In this document: piece by piece, positions 1 to 11,473 of the stretch | How the letters are laid out: each line of letters starts with the position of its first letter | Position numbering within the stretch: position 1 is the stretch's first letter | DNA from: Polychytrium aggregatum | Lineage: Eukaryota; Chytridiomycota; Chytridiomycetes; Polychytriales | Assembly (NCBI RefSeq): GCF_025602895.1 | Contig: NW_026516236.1 | Coordinates: forward strand, 62,001-126,000 | Direction: 5' to 3' | DNA length: 64,000 bases | Notes under the pieces: generated by a model | Told to the model about the DNA's origin: nothing | The model's database searches: none | The model's input: the letters and a program-made list of their open reading frames with translations, nothing else | Translations under genes and position numbers: made by a program

Positions 1-1658
1 GTTCGCAGACGCAGCAGGACTTCCTTGACGTGTTCTTCATGCTCATCCTGGGAGTTGGAGAACACCAGGATGTCATCGAGGTAGACCACCACAAAGACGT
101 CAAGCACATCCCTGATCACGTCGTTCAGGAAGTGCTGGAACACGGCGGGGGCGTTCGTGAGTCCGAATGGCATCACGAGGTACTCGAACAGCCCGAATGG
201 AGTACGAAAGGCTGTTTTCCATTCATCTCTCTGGCGGATGCGTACGAGGTTGTACGCTCCACGCAGGTCGATCTTGGTAAACACCTTTGCCCCACTGAGC
301 CGTTCGAGTAGTGTCGGGATGAGGGGAAGCGGGTAGCGGTTTCGGACCGTAATCTTGTTGAGGCTTCGATAGTCGACACACAAGCGGAGGGTCCCATCCT
401 TTTTCTTCACAAAGAGGACTGGCGATGCCACGGGAGACTTGGACGGACGGATGAACCCCTTCGCGAGGTTCTCGTCCAAGTACTCCCGCAGGGCCTTGGA
501 TTCGTCAGCGGACAGGCTGTATATAGGCCCAAAGGGCGGCACTTCACCTGGGACGAGGTCAATTGGACAATCGTAGGGGCGGTGCTCCGGGAGACGGTCC
601 GCTTCGCGCTTCGAAAAGACATCGGCGAACTCCGAGTACTGCTCAGGAAGTTGGTTGGGCTCAACAGGTGCGCCAGACGACGCAGCGACGACTTGGCTCA
701 TCGGGAATCGAATAGTCCCAGAAACCCAGTCGAATCCTGGGTTGGCCTTACGGAGCCACGGGAGGCCGAGGACGACGGGGGCATGCGGGCAACGCATTAC
801 GTCGAACACGAGAGACTCGGCACTGTCTCCCACGTGCACAGCGATTGGTGCTGTCTCCTCCGTGATTGAGGGGAGCATGCTTCCGTCGATGGCCACAGCC
901 GACATTGGCGCAGCCTTGGGGCGAAGCGGCAGATTGACATCGTGGGCGAACGTGGGATCGACGAAGCAAGTCGTGCTGCCACTATCGACCATGGCCACCG
1001 TGGGCGAGAGAGGCTGAAACAAGGAACAGACGGTGTTGGGGGTGCCAGATGCGGCAGCCGAGATGGCATGAGGGCAGGTCCCCAAGGAGGCGTCAGCAAT
1101 CCTTGGGATTGGGGGAGGTGCGTGCTGGTCGGCGGGGAGAGTGGAGGACTCGGCAGCCTGGGGGGAGGCAAGATTGGGGTCGGGCTTGATGGGGGACTGA
1201 TGGGTGTGCTTGGTGGTGGGCCAGGGGACGGGCTTGTGGTGGGGACGCGTGCTTTCCCACGGTCCGTCGTGCTGGTCGTCCGTTGGGGACAGGCACGCGT
1301 CACCCTTGTTGGCGTTTCCCACGCTGCCGCCCAGGGCCGGGTGCGTGCTTGGTCCGGATGGCCGGGGCGTGGCATGGGGGAACGGTGGTCGATCAGGCGG
1401 GTCATCGGTGGAAGTTGGGAGACGGGAGATGGGAGACGAGGGGAGTCGACTGGGAGGCGGGCGGACTGGAGGAAGTTGAGAGCGCAAATTTGGGATGATC
1501 GTGGCAGCTGCTGCGGTAGCAGTGTGCTTCATGAGAACAGGAACGGGAATAGGGGCCTTTGGGAACATTGAGGATGATTCCTTAACAACGAGTTTATTGT
1601 TGTCATTGGTGTGCGCCATGGCAGTGGCCCTTAGAGACCCTGGCGCGAGTCGTTTCCC
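1..1658 (-). CDS. pol: Element A pol (protease and N-terminal RT), partial, runs off window
   Basis: The pol frame is open from the gag frameshift site to base 1 without a stop. An ATG lies at 1619, but the frame is already open upstream as a -1 continuation of gag. The first ~200 codons are a proline-rich linker. A retroviral-type aspartic protease follows (motif [12 protein letters not shown] near base 990), then the RT fingers ([21 protein letters not shown] near 430-360) and the palm with [11 protein letters not shown] near base 80, which carries the two catalytic aspartates. RNase H, integrase and any chromodomain would lie beyond the window. The part seen shows no damage, so A may be a recent, possibly intact copy. 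Confidence 0.88.
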
Positions 1659-2404
1659 TGGTTGTTGAAGGGCTTGCGGTTGGGGCAGGACTTGATGTAG
1701 TGGCCACTGTCACCGCAGTAAAGACAGAGATTGTTGGCACGACGGAGACGGCGTTCAGCTTCGCGGTCCGTGGGGACGGGGGCGTCGACTAGCTGAGTCT
1801 CTCTGGGCGCGGGAGGGAAGGCTTCGGCAGTCGGTGGGCGGACAACGCTGGAAGTGGTCCTGTAACGAACGGTGTTGGAGGCTTCCATTCGATGCTGGTG
1901 AATGCGGGCATCGAGTCGGGTGGCGACCTCGATGAGCTCGGACAAAGTGTCGGGCAGCTCGCCCCGGATGGCGAGCATATCCTTGACGTCGTCGTTCAAG
2001 CCACCGTAAAACTTGGCAATGAGGGCGGCCTCGTTCCAGTGGATGTCAGCCTGCAGGAGCTGGAAGTCCGATGCGTAGACTGATGCGGGCTTGCGTCCTT
2101 GCACTAATTTCATCATCGAGGCTTCAGCTCTCATTTCGGCATGGGGATCCCCATAACGAGCTTCGAGGTGAGTGCGAAACTGGGCAAAGTTGCGGAGCAG
2201 AGGGCTTTCTAACTTGACAAGGCTTGCAAACCAGTCGGAAAGGGGCCCGGAGAGGAGTGTGCCAACAAGACCCACTCTGTGGGCATCGGTGGGGTAGCGG
2301 GGTTCATGAAGGGTGAGGACAATATTGACCTTGGTCAAAAATGATCGAAGTTGATGGCGATCTCCATCAAAGGGGTCAGGGAGGCGGATAATGGGGTCGG
2401 TCAT
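1631..2404 (-). CDS. gag: Element A gag (capsid and nucleocapsid)
   Basis: A protein of 257 residues from the ATG at 2404. That start is chosen because it aligns with the element B start ([12 protein letters not shown] against MADPVIRLPDPF); the open frame extends 36 codons further up into the LTR, which is not expected to be translated. The middle has the Ty3/gypsy capsid pattern ([26 protein letters not shown]). Near the C-terminus there is one CCHC zinc knuckle, [15 protein letters not shown], which would bind the element RNA during particle assembly. The last codons contain the frameshift heptamer. It appears intact. Confidence 0.88.
   Translation of the reverse strand: MTDPIIRLPDPFDGDRHQLRSFLTKVNIVLTLHEPRYPTDAHRVGLVGTLLSGPLSDWFASLVKLESPLLRNFAQFRTHLEARYGDPHAEMRAEASMMKLVQGRKPASVYASDFQLLQADIHWNEAALIAKFYGGLNDDVKDMLAIRGELPDTLSELIEVATRLDARIHQHRMEASNTVRYRTTSSVVRPPTAEAFPPAPRETQLVDAPVPTDREAERRLRRANNLCLYCGDSGHYIKSCPNRKPFNNQGNDSRQGL
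1652..1658 (-). promoter_or_regulatory. -1 ribosomal frameshift site GGGAAAC, gag-pol junction of A
   Basis: On the minus strand the gag codons read CAG GGA AAC, giving a heptamer in the canonical X XXY YYZ phase, followed by seven more sense codons and the gag stop. After a -1 slip the frame reads CGA CTC GCG and stays open into pol. The same heptamer in the same phase occurs in every family in the window. The mechanism is inferred from the known -1 frameshift rule; pairing of a downstream stimulator was not tested. Confidence 0.75.
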
Positions 2405-2426
2405 AGCGGGCGAGGTAAACGGAAAG

Positions 2427-2437
2427 AAGACGAGTCT
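2427..2437 (-). promoter_or_regulatory. Self-priming primer-binding site of element A
   Basis: Minus-strand AGACTCGTCTT lies 2 nt inside the 5' LTR end. It is a perfect complement of AAGACGAGTCT at 2596-2586 within the same LTR, which starts 39 nt after the first T of the TATA box at 2635. No TGG-type tRNA site is present at the LTR border. This is the arrangement known for Tf1/sushi elements, where the 5' end of the transcript folds back and primes reverse transcription. Confidence 0.8.
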
Positions 2438-2439
2438 AA

Positions 2440-2744
2440 TGTAACGAACGGGGGACGGACTGGGGACGGAACAGGGGACTATCGGAAAACGGGACGGACG
2501 AGTAATGGGCAACGGCGAGTACGAGCAAGCGGCGTATATTCAGGGAATTGGGCCAACGGGCGAACAGGAGGGTGAGATAAACAGAAGACTCGTCTTGCTG
2601 GGCCCTGCCGGTGCTGGGGCATCGCCCTTAATATACCGTGGGAACCCAGCAAGTCGCAGTGGGGGTGGTGGTGGTGGGGAGCCTCCTCGCTCGCGTGCAC
2701 GACCCAGCCCTCGCGACATGTGGCGACTGGATCAAGTCGTCACA
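2440..2744 (-). repeat. 5' LTR of element A (305 bp)
   Basis: Minus-strand sequence starts TGTGACGACT and ends TCGTTACA. It holds a TATATTAAGG box (2635-2626) and the self-primer segment (2596-2586). The partner LTR is outside the window. Confidence 0.85.
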
Positions 2745-2931
2745 CGGCGCGTGCGAAGAAGACAAAGGAAGCGGAGCAGCGCGGGAAAACGGAAGAGCGC
2801 AAGAGCGGAAGAGACAAGCAAAAGGCGGAAAATTGGAGGGGAACTGCAGAGCTGCAAACAAACAAGCAAAGGGCAAAGGAACAGCCAAGTGTGCAGTCAA
2901 AGTGGGAAGCAGGCAGGAGCTATCCCTAACA
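2745..2931 (-). repeat. Truncated D-family LTR (5' 187 bp), interrupted by element A
   Basis: On the minus strand this begins TGTTAGGGATAGCTCCTGC and matches the first ~190 bp of the complete D LTR at 16718-17507. It is interrupted at 2744/2745 by element A, within the stretch shared by both copies around CGCACGCGCCG. The outer end abuts element E gag; the adjacent 5 bp, ccttc, would be one target duplication. Whether it was a solo LTR or part of a full element cannot be seen. Confidence 0.82.
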
Positions 2932-3478
2932 CCTTCCCTGGAACGACGAAGCCAAGATCTCCGCCTTCCGCCGTGGCCTGTCGAGGGAGATCAAGCAGCG
3001 TCTCTCCTTCATCGACCCTCTCCCTCTCCGCCTGGTCCCGTTCGTCGAGCGTTGCCTCAAGATCGATGCACGCATCATCGAGCTCAACAACGAGCTCCGA
3101 AACACTGGCCCTGTTTCCTTCGGCACCCAGGCCTTCAACTCCCGACCTCCGTCCTTCCAGCCGCCCGCCCAGGAGCCTCCGGTTCTCTACTCCGAGCCGA
3201 TGCAGATCGACGCCGCCGTCGTCAGCCGCCTGACCCCCGAGGAGAAGAACCGCCGCTTCCAGGAGCGCCTCTGCTTCCGCTGTGGCAAGCCCGGCCACGT
3301 CGCCAAGTCCTGCCCCCTCAAGTCCGGCTCCCGTGCTCCCGCCTCTGGTTCCCGCTTCCCCGGCTCCCGTCCTCAGGCTCCCGGCTCCCGTCCCCGTTCG
3401 AAGGTTGTCCGAACCATCGTCTACGATGATGGTGAGGAGGAACACTTCGAGTCGGGAAACGACCAGGCCCAGATCTAA
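2932..3478 (+). pseudogene. gag: Element E gag, C-terminal fragment
   Basis: The frame enters at 2933 directly after the D LTR (first residues LPWNDEAKIS, matching TWNDGAKIS in element F gag). It carries the capsid end, the EPMQID motif, and one CCHC knuckle, CFRCGKPGHVAKSCP, then a Pro/Ser/Arg-rich tail, with a stop at 3476-3478. The N-terminal half is removed by the D LTR insertion. The closest relative in the window is F gag, which shares EPMQVDSAV before the knuckle and ends SGNDQARF, where E ends SGNDQAQI. Confidence 0.85.
3454..3460 (+). promoter_or_regulatory. -1 frameshift site GGGAAAC, element E
   Basis: The gag frame reads TCG GGA AAC GAC; the -1 frame reads CGA CCA GGC CCA and is open through to the pol ATG at 3562 and beyond. 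The phase is the same as in the other families. Confidence 0.72.
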
Positions 3479-5009
3479 GTGGAGGCTTAGATCTGGAGCC
3501 GTCCCCCCTTCCTCCAGAAGCAAGCGTCGATGGTAAGGAGCATGAGGTAAGTGTCGAACGCATGGCTATGTGTGGAATGATCAATGTAGTCGGTGGTGGA
3601 TCGCACTCTGTCAATACCGCCTCTTCTAAGGGCACATCTGGCTCCCAGATGTCTTTGACAGAGCTCCCGATCTCCACACCACCTGCGAACTTGGTCATCT
3701 GCTCGAACCATGCTGCCGACACTACTTTCTGCTCCGAGCCTTCTTCGTGCGTCTCGTCGATTTCTTCGTCTTCTCCCGTTTTCTCCGCTTCTCTTGTTCT
3801 CCCTTCTGGTCGCTCCCTCTCTTGCCAACTTCTCGTCGATTCTGGCGCCTCCGGCAACTTCATCGACGAGAGCTTTGTTGACCGCTTCTCGGTCCCCCTC
3901 ATTTCCAAATCCACTCCCCTCCCTGTCCAAGGTGTCGATGGCCAGCCACTTTCTTCCGGCCCCATCACTTTTGAGACGGAACCCCTCAAGATTGTTCTTG
4001 GGGACTACACTCAACACCTTTCCTTTGATGTCATTAAGTCTCCCCACCAACCCGTTATCCTTGGCTATCCCTGGCTGCAGTCCATCGAACCCAGGCTTCA
4101 CTGGGCTCGTGGACTCCTTTGCCTTCCCCGTCCTGCAAGCCACATCCTCAAGGTTGTGGATGCCTCTTCCCTCCCTTCCGTTTCTTCCGTTTCTCCTTCT
4201 CCCCTTCCTCTTGTTGGCGACACACCCAATGTTTTCCCTCGTGCCTCTACCGACACCACTGTGGTGCTCGCTTCTTCGCCTCGCACCGTTTGTACTCGCG
4301 AAGATGATCAGAATAAAGTGATCGCTCAACGTTATTCTGATTGTGTTCCGAGTGAGGTGCCCTGTTCCTGTGCTGCTCGTCCTGGTCCCTCCGGTCTCGT
4401 CTCCGTCCGTCCTGGTCTCCCCGGTCCCGTTGCTTCCAGTCCCGCTCCTGTCCGTGTCCAAGCGATCAGGTACAAGTCGTTGGAGCAGTCCGTCCTCGAC
4501 ACACAGTCTAGCCCCGACCCCCTGACTGTGTTCCAAGTCCTCGTCCTTCCTGCCACCGATCCGGATCCGACGCCCCTCACGACGTCGATCCCCGAGGAGT
4601 ACAAGTCGTTTGGCTCTGTCTTCTCGAAGCAGGAAGCCGACTCGTTGCCCCCGCACCGGACGTACGACTGCCCGATCGACCTGGAGCCCGGCAAGACCCC
4701 CAAGTTCGAGCCGCTCTACTCCCTGTCAGAGCCCGAACTCAAGGCCCTTCGTGAATACCTCGACGACAACCTTGTCAAAGGGTTCATCCGTCCTTCGTCC
4801 TCTCCCACCGGCTCCCCGATCCTTTTCGTCAAGAAGAAGGACGGCTCTCTGCGTCTCTGCGTAGACTATCGCGCATTGAACACGATCACGGTCAAGAATC
4901 GTTACCCCTTACCGTTGATCAATGAGATGCTGGACCGAGTCCGGGACGCGAAGGTGTTCACGAAGCTGGACCTCCGCGGGGCCTACAACCTGCTGCGTAT
5001 CCGCGCAGG
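3454..5009 (+). pseudogene. pol: Element E pol piece 1: protease and RT N-terminus
   Basis: Open in the -1 frame after gag. The aspartic protease shows [15 protein letters not shown], followed by a flap region and ILGYPWL. RT fingers follow with [18 protein letters not shown] and [16 protein letters not shown], where the frame is interrupted by element F at the target gcagg. RT resumes at 16569 with [12 protein letters not shown]. Before the interruption the sequence is undamaged, so F may have landed in an otherwise intact RT. The protein is closely similar to the pol of F, suggesting E and F are related subfamilies. Confidence 0.87.
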
Positions 5010-5428
5010 TGTAAGGAGTGAACAAGCGCAAGGACGAAGACCAAGTGCTTGGTATGAGCTTTATTAGCTTTTAGCCCCGAACACCAAAGAACAAGTTTTG
5101 TTCGAACTGGTGTTCAACATAGGCTCAGACATGCAGGGCTATTTATAGACCGGGAGAAGGTCGAGGGGCAAAAGTGGGCGAGAAGGGTGGAGCATCACAG
5201 AGAAGCGAGAAGGGGGTGCGAGAGTGGCTGGTGTGCAAGCGAGAGAGGCTTGGCACAGCCCGGGGACATGTGCCGAGCGGTGGGGGAGGCAGGAAACCAG
5301 TAGACGCGGGTGGCAACGGCGCGTGCTCATGCATGGGGGCAAACAAACACGTGGGGACTCATGATTGGTGCGGAGGGCGAGAGCATGCGGGACAATCTCA
5401 TTGGTCCGTTGTGATGCTGGTCATCACA
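5010..5428 (-). repeat. 3' LTR of element F (419 bp)
   Basis: Plus-strand ends are TGTAAGGAG and CATCACA; minus-strand reading starts TGTGATGACC and ends CTTACA. It contains TATAAATA and AATAAA signals on the minus strand. The polypurine tract AAGGAGGAGATAG abuts it at 5429. Confidence 0.92.
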
Positions 5429-7217
5429 CTATCTCCTCCTTAAACTACGGCGTGTTCCATCTTGAGTTCTCCTGGGGCCAGGCTTGTCTGGGTAGCGTCG
5501 GTGGTACTCCGCGGCCACCGTTGGGGCAAAGACAATGTCGGCGGGCTCCCAACTTCGATCGGTGACCGGGTAGCCTTTCCAATCGATGAGATAGTGCAGC
5601 TTTCCGCGCACGAACTTGGAGTCTAAGATCTCTTCGACCTCCCACTCCAAGTTCCCATCGATGACCACCGCAGGGGGCGGCGCTTGCACCCGACCCGGAA
5701 GCGAGTTCTTCTTGTAGGGCTCAAGAAGAGACACATGGAACACCGGGTGCACCTTTATGTCCTTTGGCAAGTCCAGGCGGAAAGCCAATGTCCCGACGGC
5801 CTCGAGGATGGTGAATGGTCCAATCCTCTGGTAATCCAGCTTCTTGCTTGGGCGAGTGGTGCTGATGTTACGAGTCAGCACCCAGACTTGATCGCCCGGA
5901 CGCAAGTCGGGAGCCTGGGACCTCCGGAGATCTGAGAAGTGCTTGTAGTCAGACTTTGCCTTCTCAAGATTCTCCTTCAACAGTGCCAGGTTCCGCTGGA
6001 GATGTTCAACCCTCTCCGTGGCAGAGGGAACATCAGGGCCGCCAGCGACAACGGGGACTTCGAACCTTGGGTGGAACCCATAGGTTGCCAAGAATGGCGA
6101 GGCATGTGTTGACGAGTTCTCGAGGTTATTGTAAGAGAACTCGGCCAACGGCAGCAGCTCGGCCCAGTCATCTTGCTGATACGACGTGTAACAGCGCAGG
6201 TATTGGTTGATGACCTGGTTGACCCTCTCAGTCTGTCCATCGGTCTGGGGATGGAAGGCCGTGGACAGACTGGTTTGGATCCCGAGCTGCGTGCAGAGTG
6301 CCTTCCAGAACCGAGAGGTGAACTGACTTCCTCGGTCTGAAACCACTGTGTCGGGGAGGCCATGGAGACGAAAGACATTGTCGAGGAACAGTGACGCAGT
6401 CTCCTCCGCCGACGGCAGTGAACGCCAGGACATAAAGTGTGCCATCTTTGTGAGGCTGCATACCACCACAAAGATGCAGGTGTGACCCTTGGACTTTGGC
6501 AGATCAGTGATAAAGTCCATGGTCAGTGTCCCCCAGGGTCGATCGGCTGTCTGGAGTGGCAACAGGAACCCAAACGGCTTGTGTCGCGGAGCTTTCGAGC
6601 GTGCACAGGTGTCGCACGTCGAGACGTACTCTTTGACATCTTTCCGATAGGTTTGCCACCAAAACTGTCGCGATACCAGAGCCAGAGTCCGTCGGATGCC
6701 TGGATGACCCACAGCGACTGGGTCATGGCACGACTTGAGCGCCGGAACTCGGCACGACTCTGGGACCACAATCCTGTTCTGGAAGGTGAGGTACTGGCCA
6801 TTCCAGACGAACTTCGGGTCACGACGGTATTTGTCTAGACCGGGATCCCGAGCCTGCTCTTCGGCTATGAGCTGCAGCAAATCCACAGGGTCACTGCGAC
6901 TTGCAACCGAAGAGCGGGCGTCTCTGCTTCGGAGCACGCGTATCACCGCGGCAGGATCGAGAAGCAGAGGCGGATCCCTCGACACGGAGGCCGACGAAGG
7001 GATGTAGTCCGAGCGACGAGACAGGGCATCGGCCTTGCCGTTCCTCGCACCAGGACGGTACTGGATGCGGATGTCGAACCGAGACAAGAACTGGGACCAC
7101 CGTGCATGGCGCTGGTTTAGGATGCGAGCCGTTGCCAGGTACTCCAAGTTCTTGTGATCGGTCAGAACGGCAACGGGATGCTGGGCGCCTTCGAGGTAGT
7201 GTCGCCACGCCTCGAAA
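5429..7217 (-). CDS. pol: Element F pol, C-terminal part: RNase H end, integrase, chromodomain
   Basis: Continues the F pol frame after G2 (junction residues KEA/FEAWRHYLEGAQHP). It contains the RNase H end (TDHKNLEYL, KADALSRR), the integrase HHCC zinc domain (HPGIRRTLA, STCDTCARSK), and the DDE catalytic core (TMDFITDLP, VVSDRGSQF, TAFHPQTDGQTERVNQ). The GPY/F-type region is followed by a chromodomain (EWEVEEILD, YLIDWKGYP, RSWEPADI), which in chromoviruses reads histone marks and steers integration. The stop is at 5429. The frame is intact apart from the G2 insertion. Confidence 0.92.
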
Positions 7218-7222
7218 GCCTC

Positions 7223-7531
7223 TGTAACGTCCACTACTGGGACGTTGGGGCAAGACGGGGAGGGAGGGGGTACAAGACAAGACAGGACGGGGCAGAACAG
7301 GGCGGTGCTAGGCTACTCTAGCGGACGGGTGAGCTCGGGGAGCACTTACGTTTATTCACGATAAAACCGAACTCCAGACAAACGGGGGGAACGGGGGCAA
7401 CCCGCAGGTATACCCTGCGGTGGCCTGCCTGCGGTGCGTGAAAACGCAAAGCGCAGCACAGGTCACGACCCACTGCGCCGCGCAGTACGCGCAGTACGCG
7501 CAGCACAGCGTCGGAGATACCATCTCCTACA
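7223..7531 (-). repeat. 3' LTR of G2 (309 bp)
   Basis: Minus-strand start TGTAGGAGATGG, end GGACGTTACA. It has a short tandem motif GCGCGTACT and an AATAAA signal in GTGAATAAACG on the minus strand. Confidence 0.93.
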
Positions 7532-7540
7532 CTCCCACAC

Positions 7541-10500
7541 TTAAGAAGGCTTCCTGCGAGGAGCCCTGCGTGTGCTCTTTATTTGGGGCTCCTCGAGGTG
7601 TTTACCGTATTTACTCAGCTCCTCGGGTGCATGGGACAAGTCCTCCAGTGTTTGCCATGTGTTGCCCGAGTGTGGGTAACCAACCCACTTGACATAAAAC
7701 CGAAGTGACCCATCAGCCACTTTCTTGTGCCTCACGATCCTTTCGACTTCATATTCTTGAGTATAGTATTGTCCGAGGTCGTCTTCCAGTGGTGCGTCGT
7801 CCGGGACACCTTCGTCGGCGTCGGGGAACTGTGCTGGACTGCGGGTCGTGTGGCGACGCAGCTTGGACACATGGAAGACAGGATGGAGCTTGCTTCCAGG
7901 TGGCAAGTCCAACAGGTAGTTGAGGGGACTGGGTCGGGCCGCTATCTTGAACGGTCCTCGGTACTTGGGCAACAACTTCTTTGACTGGGCTTCGGGGACC
8001 TTGATGTTGTCGGCGTCCAGGTAGACAAGGTCTCCAACTTCAAAGGAGACATCCTGGTGTCGGCGGTCGTAGTACTTCGCCATCACTTGTTGCGCATCCG
8101 TGAGCGCGTCGGCGATCATCTTGTGTCGGACTTGATGATCTTTGACAAAGGCACTTGGTTTGGGAGGCAATCCAGCCGTGGACTCGGTCAGTGTCAAGGA
8201 GGTGGGAACATCAGGCTGGAATCCGTAGAGCGCCTCAAAGGGGCTCAAGCCAGTTGTGCTCGACTTGGCGGTGTTGTATGCAAACTCTGCATGACTCAGC
8301 TGTATGTCCCAGTCGTCTTGGCTGGTCGAGGCGTATGTCCTCAGGTATTGCTCGAGGGTGCGGATCGTCCGCTCGGACTGTCCATCCGTTTGTTGGTGGT
8401 GCGAGGTTGACATGTTCAGCTTGGTGCCGAGATGGTCGAACAGACTTGTCCAAAACAAGGAGGTGAATCGGGGGTCTCGATCACTGACGATGGACTTTGG
8501 GAGGCCGTGGTGCTTGAACACATGCTTGAAGAACAGCAGTGCAAGGTCAGGCGCGGAGCATGTCGTCTGGCACGGCACAAAGTGTGCCATCTTGCTGAAC
8601 CTGTCGACAAAGACAGCGATTGCATCGTGGTCCAACTTGGTCGTCGGTAGATGCGTGATGAGATCCATGGACATGCTGGTCCAGGGGCGGTCGGGAACAG
8701 GCAGGGGTTGCAGCAATCCTTGCTCTCGGGTCGTGCGTGACTTGACCATCTTGCAGGTATGGCAGGACTCGATGTACTTCTCGACGGTGCGCTTCATTCC
8801 AGGCCAGTATGCGACTTTGGCCAGTCGGTCGTATGTCTTCTCGACTCCAAAGTGTCCAGCGAGGGGCGAGTCGTGGACCTCTTGGAGCAACTTGGTCTTC
8901 AACGACGGAATGTCCGGCACACAGACACGGCTGTCCTTCTTCAGGAGGAGCAGGCCATCACGCACTGTGTACTCGGATGATTCGTCGTCCTTGGGGAGCT
9001 TAGACACCTTTCGGAACAGTTCTCCGAACTGTTTGTCGTTGGCGATGTTGTCTCGGACAACATCCAGCATCGTGTTGTCGACACTGACAGTCGACTCGTA
9101 CAGTGACGCCAATTGGTAGTCGGGGCGTCGGGACAGTGCGTCAGGCACCACATTGAGTTTGCCTTTCTGGTATACAACCTCGTAGTTGTACTCGGCGAGG
9201 AACTCCATCCATCGCGCTTGGCGTCGGCTCAGGTTCTTCTTGGTGTCGAGGTAACGCAGTGACTGGTGGTCCGTCACAATCTTGAAGGGCTTGGCGGTAC
9301 CGTGGAGGTACACTCGGAACTTCTGCAGCGCGTAGATGATCGCAAGCTGCTCCTTCTCGTGCACGGGATAGTTGATCTCGTGTTGGGACAGTTTGCGCGA
9401 CTCGAAGGCAACGGGCCTTCCCTCCTGCATCAAAACAGCTCCCACCGCAAAGTCGGAGGCGTCGGTGTGCACGGAGACATCCGTGTTCGGGTCGAACACA
9501 GCGAGGACAGGAGCGTTCGTCAAGGCGTGCTTGAGGGTCTCGAACGCTTGGCGTTGTGGGTGGTCCCACACGAAGGGGCACTCTTTGCGGAGTAGGTCTG
9601 TGAGTGGACCGGCAGTGCGCGCCAGATCGGGGATGAATCGGCGGTAGTAGTTGACGAGACCGAGAAACGACTGCACGTCAGAGACGCATGCGAGCGGCGG
9701 CCACTCGACCACAGACTTGACCTTGGCGGGGTCGACTTCGATTCCTCTTCCTGAGACAACGTGTCCCAGGAACGGGACTTGATTCTTGAAGAACTCACAC
9801 TTGGACAGTTTGGCATACAACTTGTGCTCGCGTAGCTTGGCCAGCACGCGGGCGACATGACCTTCATGGGTCGCTTCATCCTTGCTGTACACAAGGATAT
9901 CATCCAGGTACACGATGACAGAGTTGTCGAGCTCTTGGCGGAACACATCGTTCATCAGCTGCATGAACGTGGCAGGTGCGTTCGTCAATCCGAACGGCAG
10001 CACTAGGAACTCGTACAGTCCGTAGCGAGTCCTGAAGGCGGTCTTGTGGACATCATCCTCGTGGATGCGGATCTGATGGTAGCCTGAGCGGAGGTCTATC
10101 TTGCTAAAGACCTTTGCTCCACTCAGACGATCCATCAACTCGTCGATCCTGGGCAACGGGTAGGTGTTCTTGATGGTCTGTTTGTTTAGTGCGCGATAGT
10201 CGACGCACATCCTGAGATCACCTTCTTTCTTCTTGACAAAGAGCACTGGTGCACCATACGGTGACTGGCTCGGGCGGATGAACCCATGGGCGAGGAGGTC
10301 ATCCAACTGGCGCTTGAGTTCGTCCATCTCCGTCAGCGACAGTTGGTACGTCGGTCTTGACGGAGGCGACGAGCCTGGTTCGATGTCGATGCGATGATCG
10401 ACGGTGCGTTGGGGTGGCAGGCATTGTGGCAACTGGTCGGGGAATACGTCCTTGTACTCGTCGAGCAGCTTGGTCACCACAGGCGGGGGACCGGGACCGG

Positions 10501-11473
10501 CTTGGTCGGTGTCGTCGACCTCACGCACGACACAGAGGAACGACGTGTCCTTCTTGATCAGCCTCTTGAATTGCATGGCTGAGAGGAGAGGTGGCATGTT
10601 GGGTGAGGCCATGCCCTGCAGGACAATGTCAGGGCCAACACGGACAGTGCGGCCTTTCCAGTCGACGACTGGAGTCGGCTCGGCACGAGCAAGCCAGCTC
10701 ATGCCGAGGATGGCATCGAACTTGGTGTCGATCACTTGGAACAACAGGACAGGATGGTACTTGGGATGGAGGGCCACTCGCAGGACCACTTGGTGTGTGC
10801 ACTGCTGCACACGATCGTCTGCAAGCGCCACACTCATCGGCGACTTCTTCTTGGTTGCATGTATGTTGAGCTCCTGGAGCAAGCGTCTGCTGACAAAGTT
10901 GCAGCTTGCTCCAGAGTCCACCATCATTCGGACGGTGTGACCTTGGACGGTGGCAGGGAGGTACAGCAGGGACTCTTCATGGTCCTCCTGCACAGCCTCC
11001 TGCACCATGACTTGACTTGGGGGAACGGGCGACACTTGGTCTTGGTTGGCTTCATCACGGCCACTCGGACATTTTGGATAGGGTTCGGCCATTGCGGGGG
11101 CCTGCGGCGTCAGCACGCCATTGCACACGACGTCCACGGCTTGCGGACACATGTCGGAAGCATCCGACACACACGACTTGACAGGGGTGAGGGCACAGGC
11201 GGTCCTGTCCCTCAAGGGTTCTTGATTTTCTTTTTTGTTTTGGTTTTCAATTTTGGTTTTCTCTTCACGTTCGTGGAGAGGCAGGCGGCTTGCGCCACCA
11301 TGCACCTCTCGCACGACGCACAACACTTGGTTTGTTTCTCCTTCGGGGGAGGGGGCGAGGTGAACTTCCTCTGGAGACGCGTGGACTGCATTGAGCAATC
11401 CACGGCGTTGGTCTCCTACTAGGGCTCCAGAGCCACCTAGTAGGGTCGGCCGTTTCCCGACTTCATGGGGCAC
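7541..11473 (-). CDS. pol: G2 pol polyprotein (protease, RT, RNase H, integrase, chromodomain)
   Basis: About 1310 codons, overlapping the gag end and lying in the -1 frame; the real product is expected to be a gag-pol fusion, so no separate start is assigned. Protease [11 protein letters not shown] near residue 186. RT with [31 protein letters not shown] and the catalytic [12 protein letters not shown]. RNase H with [12 protein letters not shown] and a DALSRRPDY end. Integrase with an HHCC domain ([21 protein letters not shown]) and a DDE core ([29 protein letters not shown]). The C-terminal chromodomain shows [21 protein letters not shown] and NTWQ. The frame is unbroken. A member of the Ty3/gypsy chromoviruses. 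Confidence 0.95.
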   Translation of the reverse strand: MPHEVGKRPTLLGGSGALVGDQRRGLLNAVHASPEEVHLAPSPEGETNQVLCVVREVHGGASRLPLHEREEKTKIENQNKKENQEPLRDRTACALTPVKSCVSDASDMCPQAVDVVCNGVLTPQAPAMAEPYPKCPSGRDEANQDQVSPVPPSQVMVQEAVQEDHEESLLYLPATVQGHTVRMMVDSGASCNFVSRRLLQELNIHATKKKSPMSVALADDRVQQCTHQVVLRVALHPKYHPVLLFQVIDTKFDAILGMSWLARAEPTPVVDWKGRTVRVGPDIVLQGMASPNMPPLLSAMQFKRLIKKDTSFLCVVREVDDTDQAGPGPPPVVTKLLDEYKDVFPDQLPQCLPPQRTVDHRIDIEPGSSPPSRPTYQLSLTEMDELKRQLDDLLAHGFIRPSQSPYGAPVLFVKKKEGDLRMCVDYRALNKQTIKNTYPLPRIDELMDRLSGAKVFSKIDLRSGYHQIRIHEDDVHKTAFRTRYGLYEFLVLPFGLTNAPATFMQLMNDVFRQELDNSVIVYLDDILVYSKDEATHEGHVARVLAKLREHKLYAKLSKCEFFKNQVPFLGHVVSGRGIEVDPAKVKSVVEWPPLACVSDVQSFLGLVNYYRRFIPDLARTAGPLTDLLRKECPFVWDHPQRQAFETLKHALTNAPVLAVFDPNTDVSVHTDASDFAVGAVLMQEGRPVAFESRKLSQHEINYPVHEKEQLAIIYALQKFRVYLHGTAKPFKIVTDHQSLRYLDTKKNLSRRQARWMEFLAEYNYEVVYQKGKLNVVPDALSRRPDYQLASLYESTVSVDNTMLDVVRDNIANDKQFGELFRKVSKLPKDDESSEYTVRDGLLLLKKDSRVCVPDIPSLKTKLLQEVHDSPLAGHFGVEKTYDRLAKVAYWPGMKRTVEKYIESCHTCKMVKSRTTREQGLLQPLPVPDRPWTSMSMDLITHLPTTKLDHDAIAVFVDRFSKMAHFVPCQTTCSAPDLALLFFKHVFKHHGLPKSIVSDRDPRFTSLFWTSLFDHLGTKLNMSTSHHQQTDGQSERTIRTLEQYLRTYASTSQDDWDIQLSHAEFAYNTAKSSTTGLSPFEALYGFQPDVPTSLTLTESTAGLPPKPSAFVKDHQVRHKMIADALTDAQQVMAKYYDRRHQDVSFEVGDLVYLDADNIKVPEAQSKKLLPKYRGPFKIAARPSPLNYLLDLPPGSKLHPVFHVSKLRRHTTRSPAQFPDADEGVPDDAPLEDDLGQYYTQEYEVERIVRHKKVADGSLRFYVKWVGYPHSGNTWQTLEDLSHAPEELSKYGKHLEEPQIKSTRRAPRRKPS

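Larger units (their letters stand above)
1..2744 (-). mobile_element. Element A: Ty3/gypsy chromovirus-type LTR retrotransposon, 3' part outside window
   Basis: Read on the minus strand the order is LTR (2744-2440), self-priming site, gag (2404-1631), -1 frameshift site, then pol running off the left edge of the window. The outer LTR end TGTGACGAC lies at 2744 and abuts a truncated D-family LTR, so A is inserted inside that LTR. The 5 bp beside the end are cggcg; the matching duplication would be off the window. A is most similar to element B: same gag zinc knuckle type, same LTR ends TGTGACGAC...GTTACA and same leader layout. Confidence 0.9.

Noticed and set aside
942-1571. Gly/Arg-rich plus-strand open frame opposite the A pol linker
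   Set aside because: Mirror of the proline-rich linker on the minus strand.
7484-7512. GCGCAGTAC repeats in G LTRs as an independent repeat family
   Set aside because: They occur only inside G LTRs at the same place and are part of the LTR.
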